From Candidatus Nitrosopumilus sp. (lineage in GTDB: Archaea; Thermoproteota; Nitrososphaeria; Nitrososphaerales; Nitrosopumilaceae): a stretch of DNA of 45,210 nt. Every line of letters starts with the position of its first letter. Within the stretch, counting starts at the first letter, position 1. Positions 25,345 through 33,760 of the stretch are shown one piece after another. The notes under the pieces were generated by a model. That model did no database searches. It saw nothing but the letters and a program-made list of their open reading frames with translations, and had not been told where the DNA came from. Position numbers and translations under genes: made by a program. The DNA lies in assembly GCA_029864805.1 (NCBI GenBank), contig JAOTSS010000007.1, positions 1 through 45,210 on the forward strand. Direction: 5' to 3'.

Positions 25345-25481
25345 TGTGCCTCCTGATGTTTCACATCTTGTGGCCTGTCCCATATGCCTATTTTTCCCAA
25401 GACGATGATTCCTGCACAACCTACAAAGAAAATCCCGCCAACAGTTATGGCCATCACAGATGCAATCTCAAATAAATCCAT
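25341..25481 (-). CDS. Tiny single-TM protein (46 aa), first of a two-gene unit
   Basis: ATG 25481 has AGGAGT six bases upstream. The product begins MDLFEIASVMAITVGGIFFV, continues as one membrane helix with a Cys (GCAGIIVLG), and ends with a short charged tail (IWDRPQDVKHQEAQ). Its TGA overlaps the ATG of the zinc protein (ATGA), so the two are translated together. Too short for most gene finders. Confidence 0.65.
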   Translation of the reverse strand: MDLFEIASVMAITVGGIFFVGCAGIIVLGKIGIWDRPQDVKHQEAQ

Positions 25482-25698
25482 TGTAACTCCTGATTAAAGG
25501 AAAATATTCTTCAGGGGAAATGTTAAGATGTTCAAGTATTTCAATTCCCCTGGACTTTTTTCTTTGCTTCATGGTTTGATTGTGGGAAAATGGCATTTAA
25601 CCTCTGTGATGACTTTGTTAACAATTGATAACAATTATTTGATGAAAATTAACTAGGATCGAATCTTATTTCAACTAAATGATTCAAATCCTGCTGAT

Positions 25699-25878
25699 CT
25701 ATGGCAAATACATTGTGTCATTTACTACAAGAGGGTTATGTGCAAAGTGTTTCTCTTCAGGAGTCTCAGTGGAATGGAGAGAACTTATAGATTTTTCAGA
25801 TATTCTTACGTAGTATTTTAGATTTTTAGCACTACAAGAAAGATTTTGATGTATCAATCCAAGACTAAATGTGGCCAT
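25699..25878 (-). CDS. Possible small protein (59 aa), uncertain
   Basis: ATG 25878 opens 59 codons on the minus strand (MATFSLGLIHQNLSCSAKN, then KYYVRISEKSISSLHST). The composition is not obviously random, and no competing frame is present, but there is no recognisable family and no clear Shine-Dalgarno site. The rest of the gap 25482-25958 shows nothing else intact. Confidence 0.3.
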   Translation of the reverse strand: MATFSLGLIHQNLSCSAKNLKYYVRISEKSISSLHSTETPEEKHFAHNPLVVNDTMYLP

Positions 25879-25898
25879 GACAACTAAAATTTAAAGTC

Positions 25899-25945
25899 AT
25901 TAGTACCTAAAATCACCATGCTAAGATAAATTAGCACCTAAATCA
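25899..25945. repeat. Direct repeat ATTAG(T/C)ACCTAAA(A)TCA upstream of argS
   Basis: Two near-identical words of 16-17 bases begin at 25899 and 25930, 31 bases apart (about three helical turns), just before the argS start at 25959. The second copy would lie within or at the start of the transcript. A regulator site or duplicated start-site element is possible. Confidence 0.4.
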
Positions 25946-25958
25946 TCTGAGATGTAGC

Positions 25959-27845
25959 ATGACATTCAAATCAATACTTGATGAGATTGAAAATAATCTA
26001 AACAAAATTCTTGATGAACTTTCCATGTCTGACGTAAAATTTAGTGTAGAACCGGCAAAACCTGGATTTGGTGATGTAAGCTCAAATATTTCATTTTTAC
26101 TTGCAAAACAACTCAAAAAAAACCCAAAAGAAATTGCTGATATGTTTTCTGAAAAATTTCAAGATTGCACAAATACTCTGGTTATGAAATCTGAGGCACA
26201 CCATTCAGGATACCTGAATTTCTATGCTGACTGGGAGAAATTAAGTCAGTTGATTCTATCTGAATCATATCTTGATGAATTCGGTGATGTTGATATTGGG
26301 AAAAACTCAACTATTGTAGTTGAGCATACCAGCGTAAATCCTAACAAAGCTCTTCACATAGGACACATTAGAAATATTATCATCGGCGACACTGTTTCTA
26401 GAATATTAAAAAAAGCAAATTATCATGTTAATGTTCTAAATTATATTGACGATTCTGGTCTTCAAGTAGCCGACATCATAGTTGGTTTCAAACACTTTGG
26501 ATTTGTCGAAGAACCTCCTTATGGAAAGAAATTTGATCATTATTGTGGAGATGATGTTTATGTTAAGACCACTGAAAAATATGAAGCAGATCCTAGTCTT
26601 GAAAAGATAAGAAGTAATGTCCTCAAAGAACTTGAAAATGGAGATTCTGAAACTGCAAAATTTGCAGATAAAATCACAAGAAAAGTTTTGGCAGGCCAAC
26701 TTGAAACATGCTGGAATTTAGATGTCTCTTATGACTGCCTTAATTTTGAATCTCAGATTATTCGTTCTGGATTATGGGGTGAAATATTTGAAAAACTCAA
26801 AGAGATGTCTCTAATAGAGTTTGAAAAAGAAGGGAAGAATGCCGGTTGCTGGGTAATTCGAGGGGAAAATAAAGAAGAAGATAAGGTCATTGTCCGAAGT
26901 AATGGCACTGCAACATACATTGCAAAGGATATTCCATATGCTGCTTGGAAGCTGGGGCTAGTTGATGACCCGTTTAACTATGAAAAATACGAGAAAGAAC
27001 AGCCTAATTCTAGAGAACTCTGGCAAACCACGTTGAATAAAAATAATTTTATTTCTCAAAACTTTACTGGAGAAAAAGTTGTCACTGTAATTGATTCACG
27101 TCAAGCAAGACTACAAAAAATTATTACATCACTTATGGCAAAATTCAAATCTGTCTCTGATGCATATGTTCATCTTGGATATGAATCTGTAACACTTAGT
27201 TCAGAAACTGCAAAGACACTTGGTTTGGATACTGACGGAAAACAAGCTCAAATGTCTGGCAGAAAGGGATTGTATGTTAGTGCAGATTCTGTCTACCAAC
27301 TATTAAAAGAGAAAATAAAAGAAGAAACCAAAAAGCGGCATTCAGAAATGAATCCATCTGAAATTGAAAAGATTGCTCATAATGTATCAGTTGCCACTTT
27401 ACGTTATGAAATGATTAAGCAAGATTTGGATAAAATTATTACATTTGATTTGACAAAATCTCTTAGTTTGGAAGGTGATACTGCCCCATACATTCAGTAT
27501 ACTCATGCCCGAGCATCTAGAATTTTGGAGAAATCTAATCGCACTCCAACAATTGATGTTGATTTTTCTTTACTCAAAGAGAAATCTGAGATTGATCTGA
27601 TTAAAAATATAGGCCTTTTTAATTTACAAGTCCGTGATGCTGCAAATAATTTGTCTCCAAAAGTAATTGCAAGATATTGTCATGATTTGGCAGTGGCATT
27701 CAATTCCTTCTATGAGCATGCAAAGGTTTTGGAATTAGGTGATGCAAATCTTGAAAATTCCAGACTATGTTTGGTTAATTCTTTTAAAATTACGCTTGAA
27801 AAAGCATTAAATCTTTTAGGAATCACTGCACCTGATAGAATGTGA
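25959..27845 (+). CDS. argS: Arginyl-tRNA synthetase
   Basis: A 628-residue class I aminoacyl-tRNA synthetase charging tRNA-Arg. The N-terminal additional domain (1-90) recognises the tRNA D-loop; the signature HIGH is HIGHIRNIIIGD near residue 126; the KMSKS loop is QMSGRKG, as is common in ArgRS, which lacks the canonical lysine pattern; the C-terminal DALR anticodon-binding domain (about 510-628) includes YIQYTHARASRI. Length is typical. ATG start; two direct repeats lie just upstream. It is a lone housekeeping gene. Confidence 0.96.
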   Translation: MTFKSILDEIENNLNKILDELSMSDVKFSVEPAKPGFGDVSSNISFLLAKQLKKNPKEIADMFSEKFQDCTNTLVMKSEAHHSGYLNFYADWEKLSQLILSESYLDEFGDVDIGKNSTIVVEHTSVNPNKALHIGHIRNIIIGDTVSRILKKANYHVNVLNYIDDSGLQVADIIVGFKHFGFVEEPPYGKKFDHYCGDDVYVKTTEKYEADPSLEKIRSNVLKELENGDSETAKFADKITRKVLAGQLETCWNLDVSYDCLNFESQIIRSGLWGEIFEKLKEMSLIEFEKEGKNAGCWVIRGENKEEDKVIVRSNGTATYIAKDIPYAAWKLGLVDDPFNYEKYEKEQPNSRELWQTTLNKNNFISQNFTGEKVVTVIDSRQARLQKIITSLMAKFKSVSDAYVHLGYESVTLSSETAKTLGLDTDGKQAQMSGRKGLYVSADSVYQLLKEKIKEETKKRHSEMNPSEIEKIAHNVSVATLRYEMIKQDLDKIITFDLTKSLSLEGDTAPYIQYTHARASRILEKSNRTPTIDVDFSLLKEKSEIDLIKNIGLFNLQVRDAANNLSPKVIARYCHDLAVAFNSFYEHAKVLELGDANLENSRLCLVNSFKITLEKALNLLGITAPDRM

Positions 27846-27993
27846 TGTCCTAGGGAAATAGTGTTGTAACTAGGTTTTACTGGTTTGCAAACTGTTTTGG
27901 AATCTTTCAATCTTAGATAGTTTATGAAGAAATTGCAAAAGGTCAATTTTTCAAACCTATCCCCTTTTTGATTTTTCTTTCAAATTACTCATC

Positions 27994-28125
27994 ATGAGTA
28001 AACAAATTACAGAAAAACCCATTCAAAATAAAAATGAGGCAGAAATCTCAAAAAATATCCAATACTCTGAGGTGTACCGAAATATGGTGAGTCAGATGGC
28101 AAAGAATTCTGAAAAAGAATACTAA
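27994..28125 (+). CDS. Small hydrophilic protein (43 aa)
   Basis: ATG 27994 opens a 43-residue, Asn/Lys/Glu-rich peptide (MSKQITEKPIQNKNEAEISK, then YSEVYRNMVSQMAKNSEKEY). Composition and a clean ATG argue for a real small gene. No family is recognised. The following 28126-28299 holds no further frame. Confidence 0.45.
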   Translation: MSKQITEKPIQNKNEAEISKNIQYSEVYRNMVSQMAKNSEKEY

Positions 28126-28299
28126 AAATATAACTTGGAGTCCATTTGGATTTTTTGTATTAAATAATGATTATAATCTTTGAGGAATTTTATATTGTAA
28201 TGGCTTTATTTTCTTTTGAGCGTTTAATTTTATTAAAAAATAGACCAACATCGGACATAAATGAATAAAATTGAATCTTTATCTATAGAATTTGCTTTA

Positions 28300-28528
28300 C
28301 TATAATTCAGATCTGTCAAATGGTGTAAAATCATAATTCTTGTTGACACATGAAATTAATTCTTCTGCAATTCATTCCCCAGTACAGTTTGATAGGATAC
28401 CTTTTTTCTATTGTTTCTAGTCCAATGGTTAAATTATTTTGATTTTTGTCATTTTGTACATATTCAAAAAGATTAGTTTGTGACAGCAATGGTAAAATGT
28501 AAGATTTGTAAGGCAATTCATGAATCAC
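28300..28528 (-). pseudogene. Small gene broken by one frameshift, about 75 codons
   Basis: One frame reads FEYVQNDKNQNNLTIGLETI to YPIKLYWGMNC; beyond 28372 the coding character moves to the next frame, AEELISCVNKNYDFTPFDRS, ending at 28300. Removing one base near 28366-28372 joins them. The N-terminal boundary is uncertain: the longest start (28528) overlaps the first 40 bases of the divergent zinc-ribbon gene. Family not recognised. Confidence 0.45.
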
Positions 28529-28683
28529 CCATACAGTCAGTTTTGACAGAAATAGAATTCATGAAAGCGAAAGAAAAATCTGAACTTTTTGAAAACATGT
28601 GGAAATGTCCAAAATGTGGTAGAATGTCAATGTATAGTAGTTTTGATTATTTCTGGCAAGAAGCATCTAATTCAAATAATTAA
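28489..28683 (+). CDS. Small zinc-ribbon protein (64 aa)
   Basis: ATG 28489 is preferred over GTG 28480. The 64-residue protein has two C-x2-C knuckles, CKICKAIHES near the start and CPKCGRMSMYSS in the second half, separated by a helix (LTEIEFMKAKEKSELFENM): a zinc ribbon. Likely a nucleic-acid or protein-binding accessory factor; no specific family is recognised. Confidence 0.65.
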   Translation: MVKCKICKAIHESPIQSVLTEIEFMKAKEKSELFENMWKCPKCGRMSMYSSFDYFWQEASNSNN

Positions 28684-28704
28684 ATAAAAAACACAAATTT
28701 TTTT

Positions 28705-28887
28705 CTAGCTTGTTGGCATTTGGATTGAGATTTTCTTTTTTACGTATTTTGCTAAAGTTTCTGGAGAGTATTCAATCCCATGTTCATTGTTCATGTGATC
28801 CCAATAATCGAAGATTACTTTCTCGGTATTTCCTGTTGTGGTAAACTCACAATCAAAACCACATTCATTACATCTAACAGTAACCAC
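28705..28887 (-). CDS. DUF1059-type small metal-binding protein (60 aa)
   Basis: The 60-residue product follows the DUF1059 pattern: C-x2-C-G-x-D-C (RCNECGFDCEF), TTTGNTEKVIFDYWDHM and NNEHGIEYSPETL, with two His placed to complete a metal site. Function of the family is unknown. It is convergent with the zinc-ribbon gene at 28489, 21 bases between stops. Confidence 0.72.
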   Translation of the reverse strand: MVTVRCNECGFDCEFTTTGNTEKVIFDYWDHMNNEHGIEYSPETLAKYVKKKISIQMPTS

Positions 28888-29325
28888 ATGAATTAGTCCT
28901 CATAGAAAAATAAAAGAAATGTGGTGTTGAATCTAAATATTTATTTAGTTTTGTACCAAAAATTGTACGAACTTAAGCATATGGTTATGTAAAGCAGGAA
29001 ATCTAAAACCTCTTGAAATGATTGCTTGAATTAAGATTCAGATTACTTGAGACTTGTCTAACAAATCCTAAAGATCATTATAGTCAGACACATATTTTTA
29101 GGCGTAAAAAATGAGTCATTTTTATCGATAAACATTAAAAAAACGTCTACAATATGTGTGAACTTCTGACACTGCAAAGTGTTGCATTTGAAGTCATATG
29201 CCAACACATGATTCAAAATTTGATAAATCTTAATCATTATAAAAAGAGACATACAAAAAACAGATAAAATGTAAAACTATGTGGAGTTTCTTTTTTTGTA
29301 AAGAGAAGAATTAAAATAAATTATT
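28888..29325. other. 438-base gap without a convincing gene
   Basis: Opposed frames of 37 codons (plus, from 29154) and 64 codons (minus, 29252-29058) overlap here, neither with clear coding character or a ribosome-binding site. No hairpin, repeat or RNA gene stands out. Confidence 0.5.
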
Positions 29326-30030
29326 CTAATTTTTACGTTGTCTGTTTTTCGGCATTTTTTGGCATACTGTGAAAGATGGATAGGGCTGTTTCAATCCCAT
29401 TGAGAAACTTTTAGAATTTCTAAATTTGTATTCATTAAAATTTTTTATTTTTTCAAAAAGATCCCCTCCAATAATCATGTTGTTGGTCATAGCCAATTCA
29501 TTTATTTTTGCACATGTGTTGATAGTTGGTCCAACAAGATCCATCAATCCATCCTCTGTTCTCATTATGGTTACCTTTCCATAGTCAAAACTAATTCTAA
29601 AATCAATTTGAGGAAGTATGTATTTTTTAAGAATGTGATTTAATTTTCCATGCATACCAATTATGGAAAAGCCGCATTCAATCACATTTAAGAAATTGGT
29701 TTTGTTCTCATTGTGGCAAGTATCTGGAAAATAAAATAAAAGACTGTCTCCCATGATTTTGAGGATTTTTCCTTGACAAGAATTTATTGTTTTTGCCATA
29801 GTGTTTAAAAAAATTTCATAGTATTGTGCAACCTTATTCTGTTGTAATCGTGCCACCGTTTTTGTAGAATTTACAATGTCCACTAACCCTACACAAAAAT
29901 AACTCTGTTTTCCCATCGCTGTGATGATCTTATTATTTTTTTTGATATCTGTAGAATTCCAATTATTTTCAAAAACATTTTTTTCTGTAGTGTAATTTGT
30001 GTTTTTTATTATTTCTTGATTCATAAACAT
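29326..30030 (-). CDS. Class III nucleotide cyclase homologue
   Basis: A 234-residue protein with a class III adenylate/guanylate cyclase domain (about 43-225). Metal-binding Asp51 (VDIVNST) and Asp95 (IMGDSLLFYF) are present, as is a Lys before the second motif (GKILKIMG) and Asn171 of the transition-state motif (GPTINTCAKI). The Arg that usually follows four residues later is Lys175. No receptor, HAMP or membrane domain is attached; the 40-residue N-terminus is polar. It may make cAMP or cGMP, or, with the Arg replaced, act weakly or only bind nucleotide. It stands alone between two gene-poor stretches. Confidence 0.82.
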   Translation of the reverse strand: MFMNQEIIKNTNYTTEKNVFENNWNSTDIKKNNKIITAMGKQSYFCVGLVDIVNSTKTVARLQQNKVAQYYEIFLNTMAKTINSCQGKILKIMGDSLLFYFPDTCHNENKTNFLNVIECGFSIIGMHGKLNHILKKYILPQIDFRISFDYGKVTIMRTEDGLMDLVGPTINTCAKINELAMTNNMIIGGDLFEKIKNFNEYKFRNSKSFSMGLKQPYPSFTVCQKMPKNRQRKN

Positions 30031-30201
30031 TATTGTAGTTGGTCTTAAATAAAGTTCATGTTAATAATGTTAATTATGTTAACAATTAATAAAACATCTG
30101 ATGTGCCAAAGTATAACTCCATACAATAAAGAAAAATTTACTTCGCTTACTTGATAAAAATATGACCTTCTCTCTTTCTGCGGATAATTTTGTGGCATGT
30201 T

Positions 30202-30336
30202 CTAATTCAGAATTTTTATGTTATTGCCTTGTTTTAAATTCCGGGCTTGAAGAATTATTAACCCATCAACTCTTATCACACTCCAAATTATATCAAGTTT
30301 TTCATGTCTGAGTGGCTTTTCTTTTCTATTATTCAT
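30202..30336 (-). CDS. Possible small basic protein (44 aa) with a Shine-Dalgarno site
   Basis: ATG 30336 is preceded by GAGGTG about eleven bases upstream. The product reads MNNRKEKPLRHEKLDIIWSV then IRVDGLIILQARNLKQGN. A plus-strand frame of 49 codons covers the same DNA (30162-30311) but lacks such a site. The strong hairpin at 30392-30415 lies just upstream and could be in its leader. No family is recognised. Confidence 0.4.
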   Translation of the reverse strand: MNNRKEKPLRHEKLDIIWSVIRVDGLIILQARNLKQGNNIKILN

Positions 30337-30391
30337 CAACAAACTTACACCTCAAAATAAAGAAAAATTTTGGTTTTTTGCTTATTAATGT

Positions 30392-30415
30392 CCTAGAGAG
30401 TTTTACCTCTCTAGG
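30392..30415. repeat. Perfect 9-bp hairpin with neighbouring alternative pairings
   Basis: CCTAGAGAG (30392-30400) and CTCTCTAGG (30407-30415) form a nine-pair stem with a six-base loop. Immediately beside it GTTATG/CATAAC (30416-30421 with 30440-30445) and TTGGTTT/AAACCAA (30432-30438 with 30455-30461) can pair but not both at once. The GC content exceeds that of the surrounding gap (30031-30723), where no other intact gene is seen apart from the 44-codon frame at 30202. A small RNA or leader element is possible. Confidence 0.45.
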
Positions 30416-30723
30416 GTTATGTGACCAACTATTGGTTTCCATAACTTGGCGTGCAAACCAATTATTTTTTTAAGTAATTATTTGAGCCATAAACCTTTGT
30501 TTTAGCATGTGTTTTAACAAATCAATAAAACCCTGCTCTTGTAACATGATTTAGTATATTCGAGTCTGATTTTTTTAATTGGAGTTTTTATTAATTCAAA
30601 TCAAAAATCCAATTTCAAACTGGTTATTGTTTATCTTATGAACTGCAAAATACTCTTATTCCCATTTTTGATAATCATCTATTTGTGTAAATATCAATAA
30701 TGAATTTAAAAAAATGATATTTT

Positions 30724-31539
30724 TTGCCAATTGTCAATAAAACTTTGAAAGAATTACTGGCTTTATCGTTTACTTCCACTCCTGCAGTAAGTATTAGAAA
30801 AGAAAATAAAATGTGGGTTGCAACTGGCATGCTTATTCATTATTTGGAATCTTTTACAGATTCTCTTGTTGTAACTGAAGATGATGAAATACCAATCGGT
30901 GTAATCGGAGGTAAAGAAATAATTGAAAATATTTTTAAAAATCCCTCTTCAAATTTTTTTGATAATACTACTGTTGAGCAAATTTTTGATAAAAACCTAG
31001 TAATTTTATCTGAAAATACTACTCTTGATGAACTTCTTACTAAATGGAAGAAGAGTAGACGTGCATTTTCTATAATTCCAAATCATTTGGGTGGATATTC
31101 TGCCATTTCTGGAAGAAAATTGTTAGAAATTGGTGCGAACTGTGTTACTGATTTAACTCTCTCTGAATTTCCAAAGAAAAATGTGCTTTCTTTTGAAAAA
31201 GATAACTCCATAAAAGAAATAATTCAATTGATGTTAGAAAATAACACCAGGAAATTATTGCTAAAAGACACAAATTATTTTGTTAGTGATCTTTTGTTGA
31301 TTCAGAGCATCGCAAAGGATTTCAATTTTTTTAGAAATGTAAATTTTTTGGATCGGAAATTTGAGGAATCATTCAAACTAGAAGAAGCTACCAAAATTTC
31401 TAAAAACCTGAATTTAACAGAAATTTCAAAGATGATGTACATGATGCCTCATCCTTATGTGATCTATGAAAACCAAGTTATTTCCCCATGGGACATCTGT
31501 ATGATTTTAGAATCAGATAGAATTGAGTTTATGGGATAA
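30724..31539 (+). CDS. CBS-domain protein with four divergent CBS motifs
   Basis: A 271-residue soluble protein. It shows repeated CBS-like units: SLVVTEDDEIPIGVIGGKEI followed by a segment with NLVILSENTTLDELLTKWKK and FSIIPNHLGGYSAISGRKLL, then NVLSFEKDNSIKEIIQLMLE with TRKLLLKDTNYFVSDLLLIQ. CBS pairs bind adenosyl ligands and regulate partners; here no catalytic domain is attached. The start is TTG 30724. The C-terminal 60 residues end with YVIYENQVISPWDICMILES, part of the last unit. No operon partner is evident. Confidence 0.75.
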   Translation: MPIVNKTLKELLALSFTSTPAVSIRKENKMWVATGMLIHYLESFTDSLVVTEDDEIPIGVIGGKEIIENIFKNPSSNFFDNTTVEQIFDKNLVILSENTTLDELLTKWKKSRRAFSIIPNHLGGYSAISGRKLLEIGANCVTDLTLSEFPKKNVLSFEKDNSIKEIIQLMLENNTRKLLLKDTNYFVSDLLLIQSIAKDFNFFRNVNFLDRKFEESFKLEEATKISKNLNLTEISKMMYMMPHPYVIYENQVISPWDICMILESDRIEFMG

Positions 31540-31569
31540 TTTTTGGAATAATTATTTCTCTTTTGTCCC

Positions 31570-32295
31570 TTAACCTATTCCTGGAGTTGGTATGGATGCA
31601 GATGCTCTGGATGTGTTCTCATAGTATTTTCTAGTATCATCTATCATTTTTTGATTGTCCATGTTTATTTTTTCTAATCTCTCCTCAAATTTCTCAGTTT
31701 CTACTTTAACCTTAATAATACCTGAAAGTGTTTTAATTGATTTTATGATGGCATCATCATCGGGAAGCATCATTCTACAAGTAGTATACAAAACAATACT
31801 TGCTGCATCTGAATTTTTTAATGCAGAAATTACACTTGCATCCCCACCTAGTACCGTTGCACCTGGAATCAGCGGTAAATTATATTCCTCACAAAGTAGT
31901 TTTGAATTATTGTTAGCTGCTAATCCGTAAGAAATGGGGTCTCCTGTAAATTTTTCATTTACTTCCAGTCCACGTGGAATGATTATTTTTTTAATGTTAT
32001 TGCTTTTTGCAAATTCTATTGATTTGTTAATTAACTCATATGTGGATAGTGGACTCAAAGGGATTTCAGATAATACTGCGTAAATGCTATCCTTGTTGTA
32101 GATGCGAATAGGCCCATAAATATTGCCATTTTCAATCATATATGATGGAGAAATCTTTGAAATTTCAAGTTCTCCTATGTCCTTCATTTGTAATTGAGCA
32201 ATAAGGTATGATATGGCAAAAGCTCCTACCAAACCTGCACTGGGGAATGCGACAATTAAGAATTTTTCATTTTGTGAATTTTCTGAACTCATCAT
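31570..32295 (-). CDS. PAC2 family protein (proteasome-assembly-chaperone-like)
   Basis: A 241-residue protein of the PAC2/DUF75 family: FLIVAFPSAGLVGAFAISYL at the start, GPIRIYNKDSIYAVLSEIPL, KKIIIPRGLEVNEKF, and PLIPGATVLGGDASVISAL. Related eukaryotic proteins help assemble proteasomes; archaeal homologues are ATP-grasp-associated or chaperone-like, without proven substrates. The C-terminal 50 residues are a coiled-coil helix (VETEKFEERLEKINMDNQK). Either of two adjacent Met codons may start it. Confidence 0.85.
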   Translation of the reverse strand: MMSSENSQNEKFLIVAFPSAGLVGAFAISYLIAQLQMKDIGELEISKISPSYMIENGNIYGPIRIYNKDSIYAVLSEIPLSPLSTYELINKSIEFAKSNNIKKIIIPRGLEVNEKFTGDPISYGLAANNNSKLLCEEYNLPLIPGATVLGGDASVISALKNSDAASIVLYTTCRMMLPDDDAIIKSIKTLSGIIKVKVETEKFEERLEKINMDNQKMIDDTRKYYENTSRASASIPTPGIG

Positions 32296-32306
32296 AAACT
32301 ATAATT

Positions 32307-32528
32307 TCATAATATAAAATAAAGTATGTTAATTTGATTTTCACTCGTGACATTCATGATTAATTTGAATTTATGTACATAATTTTCTAAATACTGTTTT
32401 TGAAAATATTTTGTTCTTACCCAGAATGTATGTGGAAATTCATGCAATACCAATAATTTTAAAATGCGTTCTTGTTTTAGTATGGTTTTTTGAAACAAAT
32501 CGTTCTTTAAGGTAATTAATTTCCTCAA
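32307..32528 (-). CDS. Hypothetical small basic protein (73 aa), uncertain
   Basis: A 73-codon frame just upstream of the PAC2 gene on the same strand (12 bases between). It is rich in Lys, Leu and aromatic residues (LVLHEFPHTFWVRTKYFQK). Spacing fits an operon with PAC2, but no family or ribosome-binding site is seen, and it fills the gap to the divergent gene at 32543, so it may be an open frame by chance. Confidence 0.3.
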   Translation of the reverse strand: MRKLITLKNDLFQKTILKQERILKLLVLHEFPHTFWVRTKYFQKQYLENYVHKFKLIMNVTSENQINILYFIL

Positions 32529-32542
32529 AATAGTAATAATTC

Positions 32543-33370
32543 ATGACTCCTAGAAAATTTTTTATTTACAAAGCAGATGGTAGACGGGTCAAATTTAATG
32601 AAAATAAAATTCTCAGCACATGTATGCGTGCAGGTGCTAGTAAACAAACTGCAAAACGGATTTTAAAAAAAGTAAAATCTGAAGTGTATAAAGATATGAC
32701 TTCGAATGACATTTACAAAAAAGTTCTTCGCGCCATTTCACAAGAAAAAGGCCTTAAAGCCTTACATCAGAGATATCAATTAAAAGATGCAATAATGAGA
32801 ATGGGTCCAGCAGGATTTGCATTTGAAAATTATATTGCATCTATTTTGAAATATTATGATTATCAGGTCACCGGAAAAAGATCAAAAATTAATGGAAAGT
32901 GTGCAATACATGAAATCGATCTAATTGGTAGCAAAAATGGCCAAAAATTTTTGATTGAATGCAAATATCATTCAATTCGTGGTGCATACACTGGTCTAAA
33001 AGAATCATTATACACACATGCAAGATATCTTGATATGGTGCCAAAATTTTCAGGTGAAATAATTTTTTGTAACACCCAAGTTTCAAACCATGCAAAAAAA
33101 TATGCCAAATGTATAGGGCAACAATTCTTTTCTTGGAGATATCCTGCTTCAAATAGTTTGGAAAAAATAATTGAAAAATATAATCTCTACCCAATCACGA
33201 TTCTTAATTTATCTCAAAATGAATTGAGAATATTCTCTGAGAGTAACATGATGGTTGCAAAAGATCTTTTGAGATATGATTCGACAAAGATTGCACGAAT
33301 GACTGGCATATCTAAAAACAGAATTACTAGCATGCAGAAATTAGTTGAGCGTATATTTTACCCAAATTAG
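32543..33370 (+). CDS. ATP-cone domain fused to a PD-(D/E)XK nuclease-like domain
   Basis: A 275-residue protein. Residues 1-85 are an ATP-cone (IYKADGRRVKFNENKILSTC, KSEVYKDMTSNDIYKKVL), a nucleotide-binding regulatory module best known from ribonucleotide reductase and NrdR. Residues about 92-200 are an Mrr-like nuclease fold with the catalytic set Glu (GFAFENYIASIL), Asp (HEIDLIG) and Glu-x-Lys (FLIECKYHS). The C-terminus has a helix-hairpin-like segment (KIARMTGISKNRITSMQKLV). A nucleotide-gated DNA nuclease in repair is plausible; no restriction methylase is nearby. ATG 32543. Confidence 0.85.
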   Translation: MTPRKFFIYKADGRRVKFNENKILSTCMRAGASKQTAKRILKKVKSEVYKDMTSNDIYKKVLRAISQEKGLKALHQRYQLKDAIMRMGPAGFAFENYIASILKYYDYQVTGKRSKINGKCAIHEIDLIGSKNGQKFLIECKYHSIRGAYTGLKESLYTHARYLDMVPKFSGEIIFCNTQVSNHAKKYAKCIGQQFFSWRYPASNSLEKIIEKYNLYPITILNLSQNELRIFSESNMMVAKDLLRYDSTKIARMTGISKNRITSMQKLVERIFYPN

Positions 33371-33760
33371 CTTTTACCTATAATCTGATTTTTGATAAGT
33401 CATGTATTGTATATTCATTGTTTGATTTTAATATTCTGATATCTTTTTTGTGAAATTCAAGCAATGATTGAGAAATTTACGATTTTGATTCATTTAATGG
33501 ATTTATTTTTAATGATAAAAAGAAACATTTTTCAGTATTGTAAAAATCTGAGAATTCAGTTTTTTGGTTTAATTGAATTTGGATTCTTTACAGAATAGTG
33601 AACATACACAATGAGTCATCTGTACATTGACATTTCATAATGCTGCAAAATAATTCGGGTATAAAAATTCTTTATTTGTCTGATTTTGATTTCCATTGAA
33701 CGATTGGCATGTTTGATAAATAAAAAATTTCTTAAAAAAATAGAATCTAATCATTTATTT
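33371..33760. other. 390-base gap, nothing recognised
   Basis: AT-rich sequence between two convergent genes. Only very short frames are present; no hairpin, repeat or RNA-like GC island is seen. Confidence 0.5.

Noticed and set aside
25605..25665. C/D-box small RNA (two RTGATGA-like words GTGATGA and TTGATGA)
   Set aside because: No CTGA D box lies at suitable distance, and the region is AT-rich.
29058..29267. Opposed ORFs of 64 (minus) and 37 (plus) codons
   Set aside because: Neither has a ribosome-binding site, a recognisable motif or convincing coding character.
30162..30311. 49-codon plus-strand ORF (MTFSLSADNF...)
   Set aside because: The minus-strand frame over the same DNA has a Shine-Dalgarno site and better coding character.
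30329..30442. 37-codon minus-strand ORF across the 9-bp hairpin
   Set aside because: It exists only because the hairpin region is open; the stem is better explained as an RNA or DNA structure.
32543..33370. Restriction-modification or defence island
   Set aside because: The nuclease-like gene has no methylase, helicase or other defence gene next to it.
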